Notes: generated by a model not told the origin, from the sequence alone. A stretch of 64,000 nucleotides of DNA from Candidatus Babelota bacterium (GCA_018266085.1 JAFEAZ010000021.1:62001-126000); one strand, 5' to 3'; shown: positions 52,208 to 61,265, counted from the first letter of the stretch. Translations and numbers: made by a program.

Positions 52208-52713
52208 CATGCGAGCCTATCGTTCATGTAAGCCATTTCTATAGTGTACTCGTGCAAGCTCTAGCACTCCTGCTAACCATAGGCATGGTTGCTCATTTTT
52301 TACGCAAAAAGGGTCTCTTCTTGTTACGTGGCTTGGTTCAACAAGAACAGGATCAGCTACAAGCGCTTGAAGATGAAAAACGCACCTTGGCCCAAACCCA
52401 AACAGAGCTCGATCAAAAAATTAAGGACCAAGCAGTTCTTTTTGAGCATCTTACACGAGCCATGGAGCAATGGCGCCATGCTCAAGAAAAAAAGATAGAG
52501 GCTGAACATAAGCGCTATCAAGAGCTGATGGTAACGGCTCGCCACCACCGACAACAGCAGCAGGCGATGATCCAAGAAATGTATGTAGCCAAACAGGTCG
52601 TGCCTATAGCGTGCAAACAAGCCCGTGAGGCTTTGACAGCAACATTTTCATCACCAGAGAAAGCGGACAGTTTTTTATCTGCCTTGTGTGATCGAATCGA
52701 GTCAGCAGCATGA
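52204..52713 (+). CDS. atpF: ATP synthase Fo subunit b-like protein (long)
   Basis: A 169-residue protein. One hydrophobic segment (FYSVLVQALALLLTIGMVAH) is followed by a long Glu/Lys/Gln-rich coiled coil (about 40-130) and a delta-contacting C-terminus. This is the normal plan of subunit b. It shares start/stop overlaps with the genes on each side (4 bases each), so the peripheral stalk genes form a coupled set. Which of the two b-like proteins is b and which b-prime cannot be decided. Confidence 0.7.
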   Translation: MTCEPIVHVSHFYSVLVQALALLLTIGMVAHFLRKKGLFLLRGLVQQEQDQLQALEDEKRTLAQTQTELDQKIKDQAVLFEHLTRAMEQWRHAQEKKIEAEHKRYQELMVTARHHRQQQQAMIQEMYVAKQVVPIACKQAREALTATFSSPEKADSFLSALCDRIESAA

Positions 52714-53252
52714 ATTACAGACAAAATAGGCTTGCTATGCGGTATGCCGATGCCTTTTTAAATCTCTTTGATGCTTCAATTACTCCAGAAAATTTCCAAA
52801 CATTCTGCCGCACTGCCGTCCTTTTTAATGCTCACAAGCGGCGTTTATCATTGGCATTGACGCCCTATCTGGATACCGCTCATACAGCTGCTCGTATAAC
52901 CGATTTGTGCACGCGGATGGGAATGCCTGATACCTGTAAACAGCTCGTGCAGCTTTTGGCACATACCAATCGGCTTGAGCTTTTGCCAACCGTGTTAAGG
53001 CACATAGGCGAACAATATAAAATTCGTCATGGCATGCTTGATTGCTCAATTGTCAGCTCACACCCGCTATCAGAGCGGAACAAAGCAGCGTTACATCGCT
53101 TTCTTAGTCATGCAACTAAACATACATTGATAAAACAGTATAGCGTGGATAAATCACTGATAGCAGGTATTCGCGTTGTTGGAGACAATCTGTTTTGGGA
53201 ATACTCCGTACGGCGCTATCTAGCTGAAATCAACCGCAAAGTTATTCGTTAA
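52710..53252 (+). CDS. atpH: ATP synthase F1 subunit delta
   Basis: A 180-residue protein with the OSCP/delta layout: an N-terminal RLAMRYADAFLNLF segment, a helical domain to about 105, and a C-terminal part with SSHPLSERNKAALHRFLSHA then IKQYSVDKSLIAGIRVVGDN. The end VDKSLIAGIRV-D resembles the V-D-LIGGF-I motif of delta. It joins the peripheral stalk to F1. The sequence is divergent, but position between b and alpha is decisive. Confidence 0.85.
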   Translation: MNYRQNRLAMRYADAFLNLFDASITPENFQTFCRTAVLFNAHKRRLSLALTPYLDTAHTAARITDLCTRMGMPDTCKQLVQLLAHTNRLELLPTVLRHIGEQYKIRHGMLDCSIVSSHPLSERNKAALHRFLSHATKHTLIKQYSVDKSLIAGIRVVGDNLFWEYSVRRYLAEINRKVIR

Positions 53253-53273
53253 AGGCGTTAAAGGATTGATTAC

Positions 53274-54812
53274 ATGGACGTAAAAAGCACGGATCTTGTC
53301 TCATTGTTTGAACAAGCATTACAAAATCTTTCTCAAGCACCAGTAGAGCAATCGGGCATTGTGATCCAGGTTGGCGATGGCATGTGTACCGTGCACGGAC
53401 TACTGAATGCTATGTATGGCGAGTTGGTAGAGTTTGAGCACGGCAATCGCGGTATTATATTCAATCTTGATGATGATTCGGTTGTGGTATTCTTAATCTA
53501 TAACGCTATCCCCGTCATGGTCGGCGAAGTGGTCACACGAACTGGCTCTGTATTTCAAGTACCGGTGGGTGATGCTTTAATTGGACGTATTGTAAGTCCA
53601 GTCGGGGTGCCATTAGATGCGTTAGGCGATCTAGTAACCGATACGTTCCGCCCCATAGAAACTCCGGTTGTATCGATCATCAATCGCTCACCCGTCAATG
53701 AATCACTAGAAACTGGCATTCTTGCCATCGACGCGCTTATACCGATTGGCAAAGGCCAGCGTGAGCTTATCATTGGCAACCGTGGCACCGGTAAAACGGC
53801 TATTGCGGTGGACGCCATTTTGCACCAACGTGGCAAAAATGTTTTGTGTATTTACGTATCAGTCGGCCAACGCCAAGCAAGCATTGCGCGTTTGGCACGT
53901 TTATTTGAAGAAAATGGCGCCATGGAATATACCACCATGGTCTGTGCTGACTCAAGCGATGCGGTATTGAACCAATATTTAGCTCCCTATGTTGGCTGCA
54001 CTATTGGAGAATATTTCCGCGATCAAGGCCGTGACGTGTTGATTGTCTATGACGATTTAAGTAATCATGCCGTTGCGTTTCGTGAAATGTCGTTGTTAAT
54101 GCGACGAGCTCCTGGCCGAGAAGCCTTTCCAGGTGACGTTTTCTACCTCCACTCACGCCTTCTTGAGCGTGCTGGAAAAGTCACTTCAGGCGGCTCTTTA
54201 ACTGCGTTGCCTATTGTGCAGGTGCAAGGTGATGATATCACCTCATACATTCCAACGAACCTCATTTCTATTACCGACGGACAGATATTCCTGGATACGC
54301 GACTCTATAACCAAGGGATACGGCCGGCAATCAACTTAGAACTTTCAGTGTCACGTGTCGGCGGTGCTGCGCAAACGAAGGCGATCAAACGCATGACCAA
54401 GGCATTGCGTCTCGATCTGGCGCAATATCATGAGCTGCTCGATTTTGCACAGTTTGGCACCGAGCTTGATGAGGTTTCTAAAAAGAATCTGGCCCGCGGA
54501 GCGATTGCTGTAGAGCTGCTCAAACAAGCACAATACGCTACGTATAATTTTATTGATCAAACGATTATGCTCTTTTTAATGCGCGAGAATTTCTTGGATC
54601 ATGTGCCGCTACGCGATGTGCGCACCTATGCAACGCAATGCGTCAGCTATATCAACTCTGTCTACCCGGACCTCTATGAGTCGATTGCAAAGTCACAAGA
54701 TGTTGCTGCTGACATTGAAGCTCTCTTGCGAACCATTGTGCAGGAATTTAATACAGTCTTTGTGCCGCGCTCCATCGCTCGTGCTATTGTCAAAGATGTT
54801 GATATTGATTGA
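53274..54812 (+). CDS. atpA: ATP synthase F1 subunit alpha
   Basis: A 512-residue non-catalytic nucleotide-binding subunit. The N-terminal beta barrel has QVGDGMCTVHGLLNAMYGEL. The P-loop reads IIGNRGTGKTAIAVDAI, where the family usually has GDRQTGKT, a small change. DLSNHAVAFREMSLLMRRAP, then PGDVFYLHSRLLERA and SVSRVGGAAQTKAIK (with the catalytic Arg finger) are kept. The gene is followed directly by tRNA-Arg, not by gamma and beta as usual. Confidence 0.97.
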   Translation: MDVKSTDLVSLFEQALQNLSQAPVEQSGIVIQVGDGMCTVHGLLNAMYGELVEFEHGNRGIIFNLDDDSVVVFLIYNAIPVMVGEVVTRTGSVFQVPVGDALIGRIVSPVGVPLDALGDLVTDTFRPIETPVVSIINRSPVNESLETGILAIDALIPIGKGQRELIIGNRGTGKTAIAVDAILHQRGKNVLCIYVSVGQRQASIARLARLFEENGAMEYTTMVCADSSDAVLNQYLAPYVGCTIGEYFRDQGRDVLIVYDDLSNHAVAFREMSLLMRRAPGREAFPGDVFYLHSRLLERAGKVTSGGSLTALPIVQVQGDDITSYIPTNLISITDGQIFLDTRLYNQGIRPAINLELSVSRVGGAAQTKAIKRMTKALRLDLAQYHELLDFAQFGTELDEVSKKNLARGAIAVELLKQAQYATYNFIDQTIMLFLMRENFLDHVPLRDVRTYATQCVSYINSVYPDLYESIAKSQDVAADIEALLRTIVQEFNTVFVPRSIARAIVKDVDID

Positions 54813-54851
54813 TCCTATAAAAATAGGCTATACTAAGAGCCTAATCTTTTT

Positions 54852-54928
54852 GTGCCCGTAGCTCAGTTGGATAGAGCAACGGATTTCTAATCCGTAGGTC
54901 ATAGGTTCGAATCCTATCGGGCACACCA
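54852..54928 (+). tRNA. tRNA-Arg (anticodon TCT)
   Basis: Acceptor GTGCCCG/CGGGCAC, D-arm GCTC/GAGC, anticodon stem ACGGA/TCCGT around loop TTTCTAA, T-stem ATAGG/CCTAT, and an encoded CCA. The CCA is the start of the tRNA-tail hairpin repeat (54926-54952). Confidence 0.96.
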
Positions 54929-54952
54929 TACTTCGCATAAAGCTTCGTATGG
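54926..54952 (+). repeat. tRNA-tail hairpin repeat, copy 2
   Basis: CCATACTTCGC, a 5-base loop, then GCTTCGTATGG, starting at the CCA of tRNA-Arg. The arms are identical to copy 1 after tRNA-Tyr (17105-17134), and only the loop differs. Confidence 0.8.
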
Positions 54953-55032
54953 CAGCCCAATTTATCCCTCTGACAGGCTCACCAGGAAAAGCAACCGCCA
55001 ATCCCATCGTCTACATTTTTATCGATTTACAT

Positions 55033-55072
55033 GGTAAAATAAGCATATATTTACCCACATTTTTTCTATAAT
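55033..55072 (+). promoter_or_regulatory. Possible operator and -10 box before the BRO remnant
   Basis: The inverted repeat GGTAAA/TTTACC (55033-55038 and 55050-55055) lies just upstream of TATAAT (55067-55072). No good -35 box is visible. A repressor-type site is a guess. Confidence 0.2.
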
Positions 55073-55088
55073 TTTGAATCTATTTACC

Positions 55089-55244
55089 ATGACCACTATA
55101 ACCAAAATATCAATATTCGAAGGCTCTCAAATTAGACGAATCTTTTTTGAGAATGAGTGGTGGTTTTCTGTTGTTGATGTTACTTCTTTTCTTACTGAAA
55201 GTCCCGATGCTGGTGCTTACTGGCGCAAGCTGAACCAGGGATAA
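55089..55244 (+). pseudogene. Truncated BRO/DinD-type N-terminal domain
   Basis: A 51-codon frame. Its middle (QIRRIFFENEWWFSVVDV, then YWRKLN) is a copy of the BRO N-terminal domain seen in the intact gene at 55720 (QIRKIFHKNEWWFSVLDF, then YWQTIK). It stops right after the conserved Y-W-x-K-L position, 2 bases before the HNH endonuclease start. The remaining two thirds of the gene are missing, so it is a remnant, probably cut when the HNH gene entered. Confidence 0.65.
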
Positions 55245-55246
55245 AT

Positions 55247-55672
55247 ATGATTTGTAAATGTGGCAAGCCTATCAGCAAAACAAGCAAAAATTGTCGGCCT
55301 TGCTGGGATAAAATCAGAGGAACTAGCAATGGCTTAGCCGAATCTTCAATTTATAATCGATGGTATTTGATGAAACGTAGATGTTACAGAAAAAGCGATC
55401 CCAGATATGAAGATTATGGCGGCAGAGGCATTAAAGTTTGTGATAGATGGCTTGTATTTTTAAATTATTATGAAGATATGGGGCAGCCTCCTTTTAAAGG
55501 CGCACAAATAGATAGAATAGATAATGATAAAGATTATGAGCCTTCTAATTGTAAATGGGTAACACCGTCAGAAAATTCACAAAATATGCGTAGAGCGAAG
55601 AAAAATAAAGACAAGTTTAAAACTCTTAGTAAAAATGATCTTTGCTTTGATTGCATCAAAAAACATTTTTAA
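55247..55672 (+). CDS. Phage-type HNH homing endonuclease
   Basis: A 141-residue protein. It begins with a Cys-rich stretch (CKCGKPISKTSKNCRPCWDK). The core reads YEDYGGRGIKVCDRWLVFLN, then AQIDRIDNDKDYEPSNCKWV and a final TPSENSQN, which is the HNH-type homing endonuclease pattern common in phages (iDRIDNd-Y-P-NCrWaT-eQ-N). It is AT-rich compared with most genes around it. It follows a truncated BRO gene, as homing genes often do when they invade. The target site is unknown. Confidence 0.8.
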   Translation: MICKCGKPISKTSKNCRPCWDKIRGTSNGLAESSIYNRWYLMKRRCYRKSDPRYEDYGGRGIKVCDRWLVFLNYYEDMGQPPFKGAQIDRIDNDKDYEPSNCKWVTPSENSQNMRRAKKNKDKFKTLSKNDLCFDCIKKHF

Positions 55673-55719
55673 AATATATATTCTCCCTTTTTTAAAACTG
55701 CTATGACATTACCGATGGG

Positions 55720-56574
55720 ATGAAAATTATAATGTCACAACATACATTAACAACAGCACCACTTTTGGATAACAAGCAAATCAGAAAAATTTTCCATAAA
55801 AACGAATGGTGGTTTTCTGTCCTTGATTTTATTGCTGTTCTTGCCGAAACTGACAATGTTCTTGAGTATTGGCAGACTATAAAAATAAATGAAAAAGGTT
55901 GCGATTTGTCGACAATTTGTCGGCAGTTGAAACTAACTGCCCCAGACGGAAAAAAACGCGAAACCGATTGCGCCAATACAGAAGGCATATTTCGCATCAT
56001 CCAGTCTATTCCATCGCCTAAAGCTGAGCCTTTTAAGCAATGGCTGGCAAAAATAGGCAAAGAGCGCATAGAAGAAATTGAAAATCCTGAGCTTGCCATG
56101 GATCGAGCTAAAGGGTTGTACGAGAAAAAGGGTTACGATAAAGGCTGGATCGACAAACGCATGCGCGGCATCTCGGTTCGCCACAGCTTAACTGATGAAT
56201 GGGCCGAAAGAGGCGCGCAAAAATCCGTTGATTTCGCAATCTTGACCAACGATATCATGCAAGGAGCCTTCGACTTAAAGGTCCAAGAATACAAACAGGT
56301 AAAAGGGCTCGAAAGAGAAAACTTGCGGGACCATATGACCGATCTTGAACTTATCATTACCATGCTCGGCGAAGCGACCACCACACAGATTACACAACAA
56401 CAAGATTCGCAAGGCTTGGAAAAATTGAGAGCTGATGCAAAAAAAGGTGGCGCTGTCGCTGGAAGAACGCGCAAGGACATTGAAAAACAGATCGGCAAAA
56501 AAGTGGTCTCGAAAGACAATTTTTTACCTCACAAAAGCCAGACCAGAAAAATAGATACGATAAACGAACAATAG
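55720..56574 (+). CDS. BRO-N/DinD-type protein
   Basis: A 284-residue protein. The N-terminal BRO domain (about 14-115: QIRKIFHKNEWWFSVLDFIA then ANTEGIFRIIQSIPSPKAEP) leads to FKQWLAKIGKERIEE, ELAMDRAKGLYEKKGYDK and a MRGISVRHSLTDEWAERG block, typical of phage antirepressor-like and DNA-damage-inducible D proteins. The C-terminal part is basic (GGAVAGRTRKDIEKQIGKKV). Such proteins bind DNA or are made after damage; the exact role is unclear. ATG 55720 and ATG 55732 are both possible. Confidence 0.8.
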   Translation: MKIIMSQHTLTTAPLLDNKQIRKIFHKNEWWFSVLDFIAVLAETDNVLEYWQTIKINEKGCDLSTICRQLKLTAPDGKKRETDCANTEGIFRIIQSIPSPKAEPFKQWLAKIGKERIEEIENPELAMDRAKGLYEKKGYDKGWIDKRMRGISVRHSLTDEWAERGAQKSVDFAILTNDIMQGAFDLKVQEYKQVKGLERENLRDHMTDLELIITMLGEATTTQITQQQDSQGLEKLRADAKKGGAVAGRTRKDIEKQIGKKVVSKDNFLPHKSQTRKIDTINEQ

Positions 56575-56613
56575 TTATTCAGACTCTGTTATCTAGGCTC
56601 AAAAACTGTACAT

Positions 56614-56653
56614 AAAAATGGCCGCTTATTGGTGTTTTGCAAAGAAGCGGCCA
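56614..56653 (-). terminator. Rho-independent terminator after the PhnA-type gene
   Basis: On the minus strand the 9-base perfect stem TGGCCGCTT/AAGCGGCCA (56653-56645 and 56627-56619) is followed by TTTTT (56618-56614). The PhnA-type gene ends 75 bases upstream. Confidence 0.7.
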
Positions 56654-56727
56654 GTCATTTTGAATGCTTCATAGAACCGGCAGGACATTGGATGCACTCA
56701 TGAATATTTTTATAAACAGATCTTCTG

Positions 56728-57069
56728 CTATATCTTTTTGAAAAACTCCGATTTCAAACCAACTTTCCCAAATCCATCAACTTTGCAATCAATATTATGA
56801 TCTTCATCGACCAGCCGTATGTTTTTTACTTTTGTACCAGCTTTTATGGTTGACGAGCTCCCTTTTAATTTAAGATCTTTGATAAGCGCTACAGAGTCAC
56901 CATCATGCAAGATATTGCCATGCGCATCTTTGACAACCTTTTTATCTTCAGCCTTTTCGCTTGCTATATCTGCACTCCACTCATGGGCACATTCTGGACA
57001 GATCAACATCCCATCAGCTTCATACGTATACTCTGAACTACATTGTGGGCAGCTTGGTAGATTAATCAT
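56728..57069 (-). CDS. PhnA/YjdM-type zinc-ribbon protein
   Basis: A 113-residue protein. Two Cys pairs ([20 protein letters not shown] then ECAHEW) form a zinc ribbon, and the C-terminal [20 protein letters not shown] then KIKNIRLVD-type NIRLVD belongs to the PhnA domain. Despite the name, the family is not a phosphonate enzyme; its role is unknown. ATG 57069 is preferred to 57084. It is followed by a strong terminator. Confidence 0.88.
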   Translation of the reverse strand: MINLPSCPQCSSEYTYEADGMLICPECAHEWSADIASEKAEDKKVVKDAHGNILHDGDSVALIKDLKLKGSSSTIKAGTKVKNIRLVDEDHNIDCKVDGFGKVGLKSEFFKKI

Positions 57070-57112
57070 TTCATGTATCCTCATAATTATTGCTAAGTCT
57101 ATTCAGTATACA

Positions 57113-58786
57113 TCACAAAGCTTTAGATGTTATAGGCACTATCCCCGTTGCTTGTGTTGTGCCACTGACAACATCAGCAGCTGCCTGTTGGGCATCAACA
57201 TCACCTTCATAGGCTATAACGACTGCGTCAGCATCTTTAAACAACAGCAGACTGTAGGCATTGCCAAAAGCTACCACTACCACCTTTTTGCCCGACTCTT
57301 TCAGTATGCGCAGACAGTCTAACGTCCTTTGTGTCACGCCAAACTGCATAGCAGCGAATCTGCTCATGCCCAGCACCGAAACGAGTACCGTATCGCCGTA
57401 TAGATGATCGATCATGTCCTGCACAAACTGGTTGTCGGCAGACGCAGGCAGTGTATGCACCATCATTGGCATCTGATTCTCTAACGAACGCACAAAGTGT
57501 GACGACTGATCTTGGCCAATCTCTATACAGGTTATAGGCCGCTTTGTCTGTGCCAATGCCTCAAGAAGATGACTCTCATCACGCGCTACGGTAATCGCGT
57601 GCGCATACAACTCTTTTTTCAAAGACTGCGCTGCAGGTGTACACAGCAACGATTGGTCAAAATTCGGAAGTTTTTCGCACCCTGCCCAGGCTTTGAGTGA
57701 CAATACTACCCGTACATGTTCATCAAGCTCTTGCTCAGACAGTCTTCCGTCGGCAATCGCCTGTTTAATCGTAGCAATAGCCTTGGGAACATCGGTAGAG
57801 CAGAGCAAGATATCGTTGCCTGCTTGCAACGCTTTTAGTTCGAGTTCGCCTGCGTGGTGATGCTTGGTTACGCCTCTCATGTCCAACGCATCGGTAATAA
57901 TAAGCCCCTTAAAGCCAAGCTCTTGCCGTAACAGCGTAGTGACCACGTTATGTGACAATGAAGATGGCAGATGCGCTGCAGGCTCTAACGCAGGCACTTC
58001 CATGTGCGCCGACATGATTGCTTTAACGCCGTTGCTGATCATCCGTTTAAACGGATAAAGCTCACAGCTGTCAAGACGCTCTCTTGTATGCTTAATGCAA
58101 GGCAAATCATAATGCGAGTCGACAGTGGTATCACCATGACCAGGGAAATGCTTTGCACAGGCAATAATGCCTGCATCCTGCAGTCCACGCATGAACTGTT
58201 CAGCTTTGCGCGCTACGCATGCAATGTCTTCACCAAACGAACGATCATTAATAACGGGGTTTGCCGGATTATTATTAACATCAACCACCGGCGCTAAGTT
58301 CATATGCACCCCAAGCAGTTTGCACTGCTTGCCAACTTCATACCCCATCTGGTAAATAAGCTCGTCATGCTCTGGTGCTAGCGCACCTAATGCTTGATTG
58401 CGGGGGAACCGCAGAGCATCATGTAAACGCATCGCCAGCCCCCACTCAAGATCTTGCATGATCAATAGTGGTAGAGCGCTACACTGCTGAAGCTCTTGGG
58501 TAAGCTCAGCCTGCTCTTGGCAGCTATTTGAACCCAAAAAAATAACCCCGCCAATATGATAATCAGCAATAAGCTGTTTTATGTACGCTGCGTCGGTGCG
58601 ATACCCTTTTGCAGCAAGCAACAGTTGATTCTGTGCATTATCGACTATCGCCGTAACGACAAAGAGTTGACCAATTTTCTGCTCTAAGCTCAAAGTTGCA
58701 AAGGAGTAACTGCATGATAACAGGTGAAGACTGTTTGCCAAACAGAACAATACTGAGAAAGCTCTTATTTTTATTGTTGTGCTCAT
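57113..58786 (-). CDS. nagZ: Beta-N-acetylhexosaminidase, NagZ-type (GH3)
   Basis: A 557-residue glycosidase. The N-terminus is a signal peptide with a possible lipobox (LLSC near residue 25), so it may be a lipoprotein; classical NagZ is cytosolic. The GH3 barrel has KHFPGHGDTTVDSHYDLP, the NagZ loop with the catalytic His-Asp pair, and LIITDALDMRGV, which holds the nucleophile Asp. A C-terminal alpha/beta domain follows to the end. NagZ removes GlcNAc from cell-wall muropeptides. ATG 58786 has AGGA 9 bases upstream. Confidence 0.92.
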   Translation of the reverse strand: MSTTIKIRAFSVLFCLANSLHLLSCSYSFATLSLEQKIGQLFVVTAIVDNAQNQLLLAAKGYRTDAAYIKQLIADYHIGGVIFLGSNSCQEQAELTQELQQCSALPLLIMQDLEWGLAMRLHDALRFPRNQALGALAPEHDELIYQMGYEVGKQCKLLGVHMNLAPVVDVNNNPANPVINDRSFGEDIACVARKAEQFMRGLQDAGIIACAKHFPGHGDTTVDSHYDLPCIKHTRERLDSCELYPFKRMISNGVKAIMSAHMEVPALEPAAHLPSSLSHNVVTTLLRQELGFKGLIITDALDMRGVTKHHHAGELELKALQAGNDILLCSTDVPKAIATIKQAIADGRLSEQELDEHVRVVLSLKAWAGCEKLPNFDQSLLCTPAAQSLKKELYAHAITVARDESHLLEALAQTKRPITCIEIGQDQSSHFVRSLENQMPMMVHTLPASADNQFVQDMIDHLYGDTVLVSVLGMSRFAAMQFGVTQRTLDCLRILKESGKKVVVVAFGNAYSLLLFKDADAVVIAYEGDVDAQQAAADVVSGTTQATGIVPITSKAL

Positions 58787-58857
58787 TATCCAAGATCCTT
58801 TTGTATGCAAGAGACAATCCGACAGATTCACGGTAGTATAAAACGCTCTTATATATT

Positions 58858-59397
58858 TTAAAGCTCATTCGCTGCTCGGGCTGCTGGATACGTTATAGTA
58901 GTCCCATCTACAACCGCCCATGGCGTTAACGTATGCGGCTTGCTCGATGTCAAGCTAAAAATATCTTCTACCTCAATGCCACGCACTAACAAAGCATCGC
59001 CAACTAATGATCGATGACATCGCCATGGGACTGCTTCGCTACACATAAGTGCTATCCTTTTCTTATGCGCAATACGTATAATCTCCTGGACGCCTTCGTT
59101 AAAATCTGCTGTTTGCATATAATCTGCAAAACCTCGAAATGAACGATTCCGCCAGCCTTTATTAATTGAATCGACATGCGTATGACGTAAGCCGCCTAAG
59201 TTTTTTTGGTGACGATATCCAATATGATGATTCCTTAGAAAATGGGCAAACTCTGGACCATTAAACTGTGGATTGTAACGTGATTTTGGTATGGTGCGAA
59301 TATCAACCAGTTCAGTAATACCGTAGTGCCTAAGTAATGCTAAGAAATCTTCTTGCGACCTGGTTGAATGCCCTATGGTGAAAATACGGTTACTCAA
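58858..59397 (-). CDS. DUF488 family protein
   Basis: A 179-residue protein starting at TTG. FTIGHSTRSQEDFLALLRHY, then LVDIRTIPKSRYNPQFNG, GLRHTHVD and RIALMCSEAVPWRCHRSLVG are the family blocks. The conserved Cys and the WRCHR motif suggest an enzyme, but no activity is established. Its first bases overlap the acid phosphatase stop by 8, so the two may be coupled. Confidence 0.88.
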   Translation of the reverse strand: MSNRIFTIGHSTRSQEDFLALLRHYGITELVDIRTIPKSRYNPQFNGPEFAHFLRNHHIGYRHQKNLGGLRHTHVDSINKGWRNRSFRGFADYMQTADFNEGVQEIIRIAHKKRIALMCSEAVPWRCHRSLVGDALLVRGIEVEDIFSLTSSKPHTLTPWAVVDGTTITYPAARAANEL

Positions 59398-60046
59398 GGG
59401 TATACATCAAGTTGGGTAACTTGACATAATAATCAGCATATCCGCCACACACGTCGCTCCACTGATCACCAACCATTGCTACAATGTTATACCCTTCTTG
59501 GGTGAGCAATTTACGCTGTTCAACTTTAAAATCGTGCGCGGTCTTACGTGCATCCTTCTCTGAGCGCACAATGACGCGATCGAACGTAGTAAAGCCCTGT
59601 TTTTTAAGGTTTTCCACAGTTAGATCATACTCATCATGCCTGCGCCCACTTAAAAATATTATACGAAACCCGCGACCAACAAGATAGTCGTACAAAGATT
59701 TCGTCTGTGGGATTGCGGGGGTATCAGATTCAACAATCCATGTGTAAAAGATTTCTGGCACATGTCCAAAGCTAATTTTTTTATACAATTGATAGTTTTG
59801 AAGCGCCGTATCATCAACATCAAAAATGACGAGCGTTTTAGAGGTTGCCGGAATTTTATTAAAATGTTTAATCGCTTTGCTGATCGCTTTATCTAGATCT
59901 TTTTCGTACTGACCGCCTTCGTAATAAGAGATTATTTCAGCTTTTGCTTTTGATAAGTTTTCGGGTCGGGCAGACAATAAAGCTGGTTGGATTGTAGCAA
60001 CTATGAGACAGAGAAGTTTCATACAAAAACGCACGCTTTTTATCAT
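59390..60046 (-). CDS. Secreted HAD acid phosphatase, class III/B type
   Basis: A 218-residue protein with a signal peptide (FCMKLLCLIVATIQPALLSA). The HAD motif is LVIFDVDDTALQNYQLY with the two catalytic Asp. Motif II IIFLSGRRHDEYDLTV and the late MVGDQWSDVCGG complete the active site. It matches the PF03767-type acid phosphatases/5-prime nucleotidases that release phosphate in the periplasm. ATG 60046 is chosen because GAGAG lies upstream; 60061 is also possible. Confidence 0.85.
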   Translation of the reverse strand: MIKSVRFCMKLLCLIVATIQPALLSARPENLSKAKAEIISYYEGGQYEKDLDKAISKAIKHFNKIPATSKTLVIFDVDDTALQNYQLYKKISFGHVPEIFYTWIVESDTPAIPQTKSLYDYLVGRGFRIIFLSGRRHDEYDLTVENLKKQGFTTFDRVIVRSEKDARKTAHDFKVEQRKLLTQEGYNIVAMVGDQWSDVCGGYADYYVKLPNLMYTLE

Positions 60047-60083
60047 AACTTTTTCTCTCATGGTTAATGGAAGAACTCTGCTA

Positions 60084-61232
60084 TTAAACCTTTATATCTT
60101 GCAAGACATCAAGACCACAAGCGGTAATCTTGTCACTCAGGTCGAAACTCATACTCCCAGGGAAAACCACATATAGATGATCAAGCTTAAGATCTTCAAG
60201 CGCTATATTCATAGATTTTGTAATCTTAGGACTTTCCGTATATTTAAATTCAAACCCCAAGCGCTTTCCGTTTTTAAAGGCCAACAAATCAAGCTCTGCT
60301 TCATTGTGAGTTGACCAAAAGTAACAATCATTCGAACGAATCTGCAAGCAATTAATGACCTCTTCCAAAGCAAACCCTTCCCACACGGGCCCTATTTTTG
60401 GTGTTTTTGCCAACTCAGTGATTGAGCGAATCGATGATAACGCATTGAAAATACCCGTATCGCGGAAATAGATTTTAGGCGTCTTGATTTGGCGTTTTTT
60501 GATATTCTCAAACCAAGGCTGTAACACACGTATCATAAAGGTGCCAGCGAGTATATCCAGATATTTAGTAACCGTTTTGTCAGACAACATTAACGAAAGT
60601 GCTATTTCATGTGCGTTAAAAAGCTGCCCATGATAAAAACAGAGCATCATCCAAAAACGATGCATCATGCGTGGCGGCACGTCAAAACCAAACCCAGGCA
60701 AATCGCGCTCTAGAAAAGTGTTGATATACCCATCGCGCCATAAAAAACTATCTTCATTAGAATGTGCTAAATAAGATCGTGGGAACCCACCACGCATCAA
60801 CAGCTTGTCAGCATCACGCACGTCAGACAGTGTAAAGGGTGGCAGCTCTATGTAGCCAATTCTGCCCGCCAATGTCTCAGACGATTGACGCAACAAATCT
60901 CGTGACGCGCTACCCAAAATTAAGAACATATAGGTACAAGCTGGATCGTCAATCAGCACTCGTAAAATGGGAAACAGGTCTGGCCTACGCTGAATTTCGT
61001 CTATAACAACCAGATGATCGGCATACTTACTGAGCGTAAGCATCGGGGTCTCTAGACTTGCCAGATGAATGGGATTCTCTAAATCAAAAAACTCTACTTT
61101 TTTTTCAGGATGCTTTTTAGCAAACTCGCGCGCCAAGGTGGTCTTGCCTACCTGACGTGCGCCGAGGATCGCACAAACAGGCTGTATGCGTAAATGTTGC
61201 TCTATTAGATTTAGGTAAAGGGTCCGCTCCAT
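60084..61232 (-). CDS. AAA ATPase with DUF4143 domain
   Basis: A 382-residue protein. Walker A is ILGARQVGKTTLAREFAKKH, then LVVIDEIQRRPDLFPILRVL (Walker B) and FLILGSASRDLLR. A winged-helix-like middle and a C-terminal DUF4143 nuclease-like part follow (GFALEEVINCL, YFWSTHNEAELDLLAFKNGK, LGFEFKY). This is the widespread AAA_14/DUF4143 family of unknown role, often in mobile or defence contexts. GGAG lies 5 bases before ATG 61232; the upstream frame to 61259 begins at the predicted transcription start. Confidence 0.85.
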   Translation of the reverse strand: MERTLYLNLIEQHLRIQPVCAILGARQVGKTTLAREFAKKHPEKKVEFFDLENPIHLASLETPMLTLSKYADHLVVIDEIQRRPDLFPILRVLIDDPACTYMFLILGSASRDLLRQSSETLAGRIGYIELPPFTLSDVRDADKLLMRGGFPRSYLAHSNEDSFLWRDGYINTFLERDLPGFGFDVPPRMMHRFWMMLCFYHGQLFNAHEIALSLMLSDKTVTKYLDILAGTFMIRVLQPWFENIKKRQIKTPKIYFRDTGIFNALSSIRSITELAKTPKIGPVWEGFALEEVINCLQIRSNDCYFWSTHNEAELDLLAFKNGKRLGFEFKYTESPKITKSMNIALEDLKLDHLYVVFPGSMSFDLSDKITACGLDVLQDIKV

Positions 61233-61265
61233 AATTTCTCCATGAAAATTCGGATTCATACTCCG

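Noticed and set aside
55089-55720. Group I intron carrying the HNH gene
   Set aside because: The BRO frame does not resume after the HNH gene, and I could not see intron core elements, so a simple insertion or truncation is more likely.
54852-56600. Attachment-site duplication of the tRNA-Arg 3-prime end
   Set aside because: I looked for the T-loop and acceptor end of tRNA-Arg again after the BRO/HNH patch and did not find it, so integration at this tRNA is only suggested by position.
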